Positions 5,601 through 6,093 of a stretch of 6,093 bases of DNA are shown here, in pieces; within the stretch, counting starts at the first letter, position 1; the number at the start of each line of letters is the position of its first letter. The DNA comes from Aeromicrobium sp. (GTDB lineage Bacteria > Actinomycetota > Actinomycetes > Propionibacteriales > Nocardioidaceae), in NCBI GenBank assembly GCA_023254755.1, contig JALRKU010000186.1, forward strand, positions 1 to 6,093. The letters are read 5' to 3'. Under the pieces are notes generated by a model. The model had not been told where the DNA came from, made no database searches, and was given only the letters and a program-made list of their open reading frames with translations. The translations under genes were made by a program, and so were the position numbers.

Positions 5601-6093
5601 CAGCGGCCTCCCGCGAGGTCGGCGCCGATCGCGAGCGCACGATCGACCGCGTCGAGGATCCGGTCGAGGTTCGGCAGGAACTCCTCCTCGACGCGACTGG
5701 GCGGGTAGGGCAGGTCGAAGCCCGCGACCCGTTGGACCGGCGCCTCGAGCGAGTGGAAGCACTCCTCGGTGAGCCGAGCCGCGAGCTCGGCACCCAGGCC
5801 GAGCGTGCGCTGGGCCTCGTGCACGACCACGGCGTGTCCCGTGCGACGCACCGACTCCACGACGGGACCGAGGTCGAGCGGCGACAGCGTCCGCAGGTCG
5901 ATCACCTCCAGATCGAGGCCGTCGGACGCTGCGGCGTCGGCGGCCTGCAGACACAGGGTGACCATCGGGCCGTAGGTGATGAGCGTGGCGTCGCGGCCCG
6001 GTCGGACGGTCGACGACGAGAAGGTCGTGGCGGGCCGCACGTCGAGATCGACCTCGGCCGTCTCCCAGTAGCGCCGCTTGGGCTCCATCACGA
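5600..6093 (-). CDS. bkdB: E1-beta subunit of a branched-chain 2-oxoacid dehydrogenase, C-terminal half (partial at right edge)
   Basis: The last 164 codons or so of a subunit normally about 325-350 residues long. With E1-alpha it forms the thiamine-diphosphate-dependent decarboxylase that loads acyl groups on the E2 lipoyl-lysine. The visible part starts in the conserved VMEPKRRYW segment. The transketolase C-terminal domain follows, with DATLITYGPMVTLCLQAA, LEVIDLRTLSPLDLGPVVESV, HAVVVHEAQRTLGLGAELAA, and the family tail FDLPYPPSRVEEEFLPNLDRIL. The GTG-ATG pair at 6086-6091 is read here as internal Val-Met of that conserved segment, not a start, because the EPKRRYW motif lies mid-protein in the family. 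The TGA at 5600-5602 shares one base with the E2 ATG, so the two are translated as one operon. E1-alpha is expected upstream, beyond the right edge. Confidence 0.93.
   Translation of the reverse strand, partial: VMEPKRRYWETAEVDLDVRPATTFSSSTVRPGRDATLITYGPMVTLCLQAADAAASDGLDLEVIDLRTLSPLDLGPVVESVRRTGHAVVVHEAQRTLGLGAELAARLTEECFHSLEAPVQRVAGFDLPYPPSRVEEEFLPNLDRILDAVDRALAIGADLAGGR
5607..5612 (-). promoter_or_regulatory. Ribosome binding site of the E2 gene
   Basis: GGGAGG six bases before the ATG at 5600, inside the last codons of the E1-beta gene. It confirms the start that places the lipoyl domain at the N-terminus (MPEFTLPDVGEGL). Confidence 0.75.

Noticed and set aside
4164..5708. A 514-residue plus-strand open frame antisense to the E2 gene, containing its own peptide repeats (LLRDPRCA type).
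   Set aside because: It is the opposite strand of bkdC, whose lipoyl, E3-binding and HxxxDG motifs are unmistakable. The repeats are the 24-bp array read backwards, and its Arg/Asp/Gly-heavy composition is that of a GC-rich shadow frame.

Overview
The window is GC-rich DNA with dense, short-spaced genes, GTG starts and gene families typical of a high-GC actinobacterium. These include a sigma factor of the actinobacterial SigE-like ECF group, a BkdC-type E2 and a DUF1684 protein. The order Propionibacteriales (Nocardioides/Aeromicrobium-like) is a guess from general composition and is not demonstrated.

Layout, left to right. Bases 1-435 (+) hold the 3' half of a short-chain dehydrogenase whose frame is broken near base 143. 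A deletion has removed the segment where relatives carry an HPGYxxT-like motif. It converges, with an 11-base gap, on an MFS transporter (447-1745, -). The transporter starts at a GTG forced by an upstream in-frame stop, and its transcript looks leaderless. A 65-base divergent spacer with a 6+1+6 inverted repeat separates it from a DUF1684 protein (1811-2401, +). That gene converges, with a 6-base gap, on the end of a four-gene minus-strand block.

Read in its own direction from the right edge, that block is: E1-beta of a branched-chain 2-oxoacid dehydrogenase (partial, 5600 to window end); the lipoyl E2 acyltransferase (4197-5600, one-base stop/start overlap with E1-beta); a 73-74 base gap with an ECF-like promoter; a SigE-family sigma factor (3601-4122); and a single-pass membrane protein with a beta-propeller-like outer domain (2408-3604, ATGA overlap with the sigma gene). 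E1-beta and E2 would act together, with E1-alpha presumably upstream outside the window, to turn branched-chain 2-oxoacids into acyl-CoAs. The sigma factor and membrane protein look like a separate, self-regulated sensor/sigma pair, with the membrane protein as the likely non-zinc anti-sigma factor.

The most distinctive sequence is inside the E2 gene. Five near-perfect 24-bp tandem repeats encode the octapeptide (S/G)TARVAQE in the linker between the lipoyl and E3-binding domains. They are preceded by two decayed copies in nearly the same register and followed by an E3-binding domain with a shortened loop. I saw no RNA genes, CRISPR array, insertion sequence or phage genes, and no convincing new defence system.
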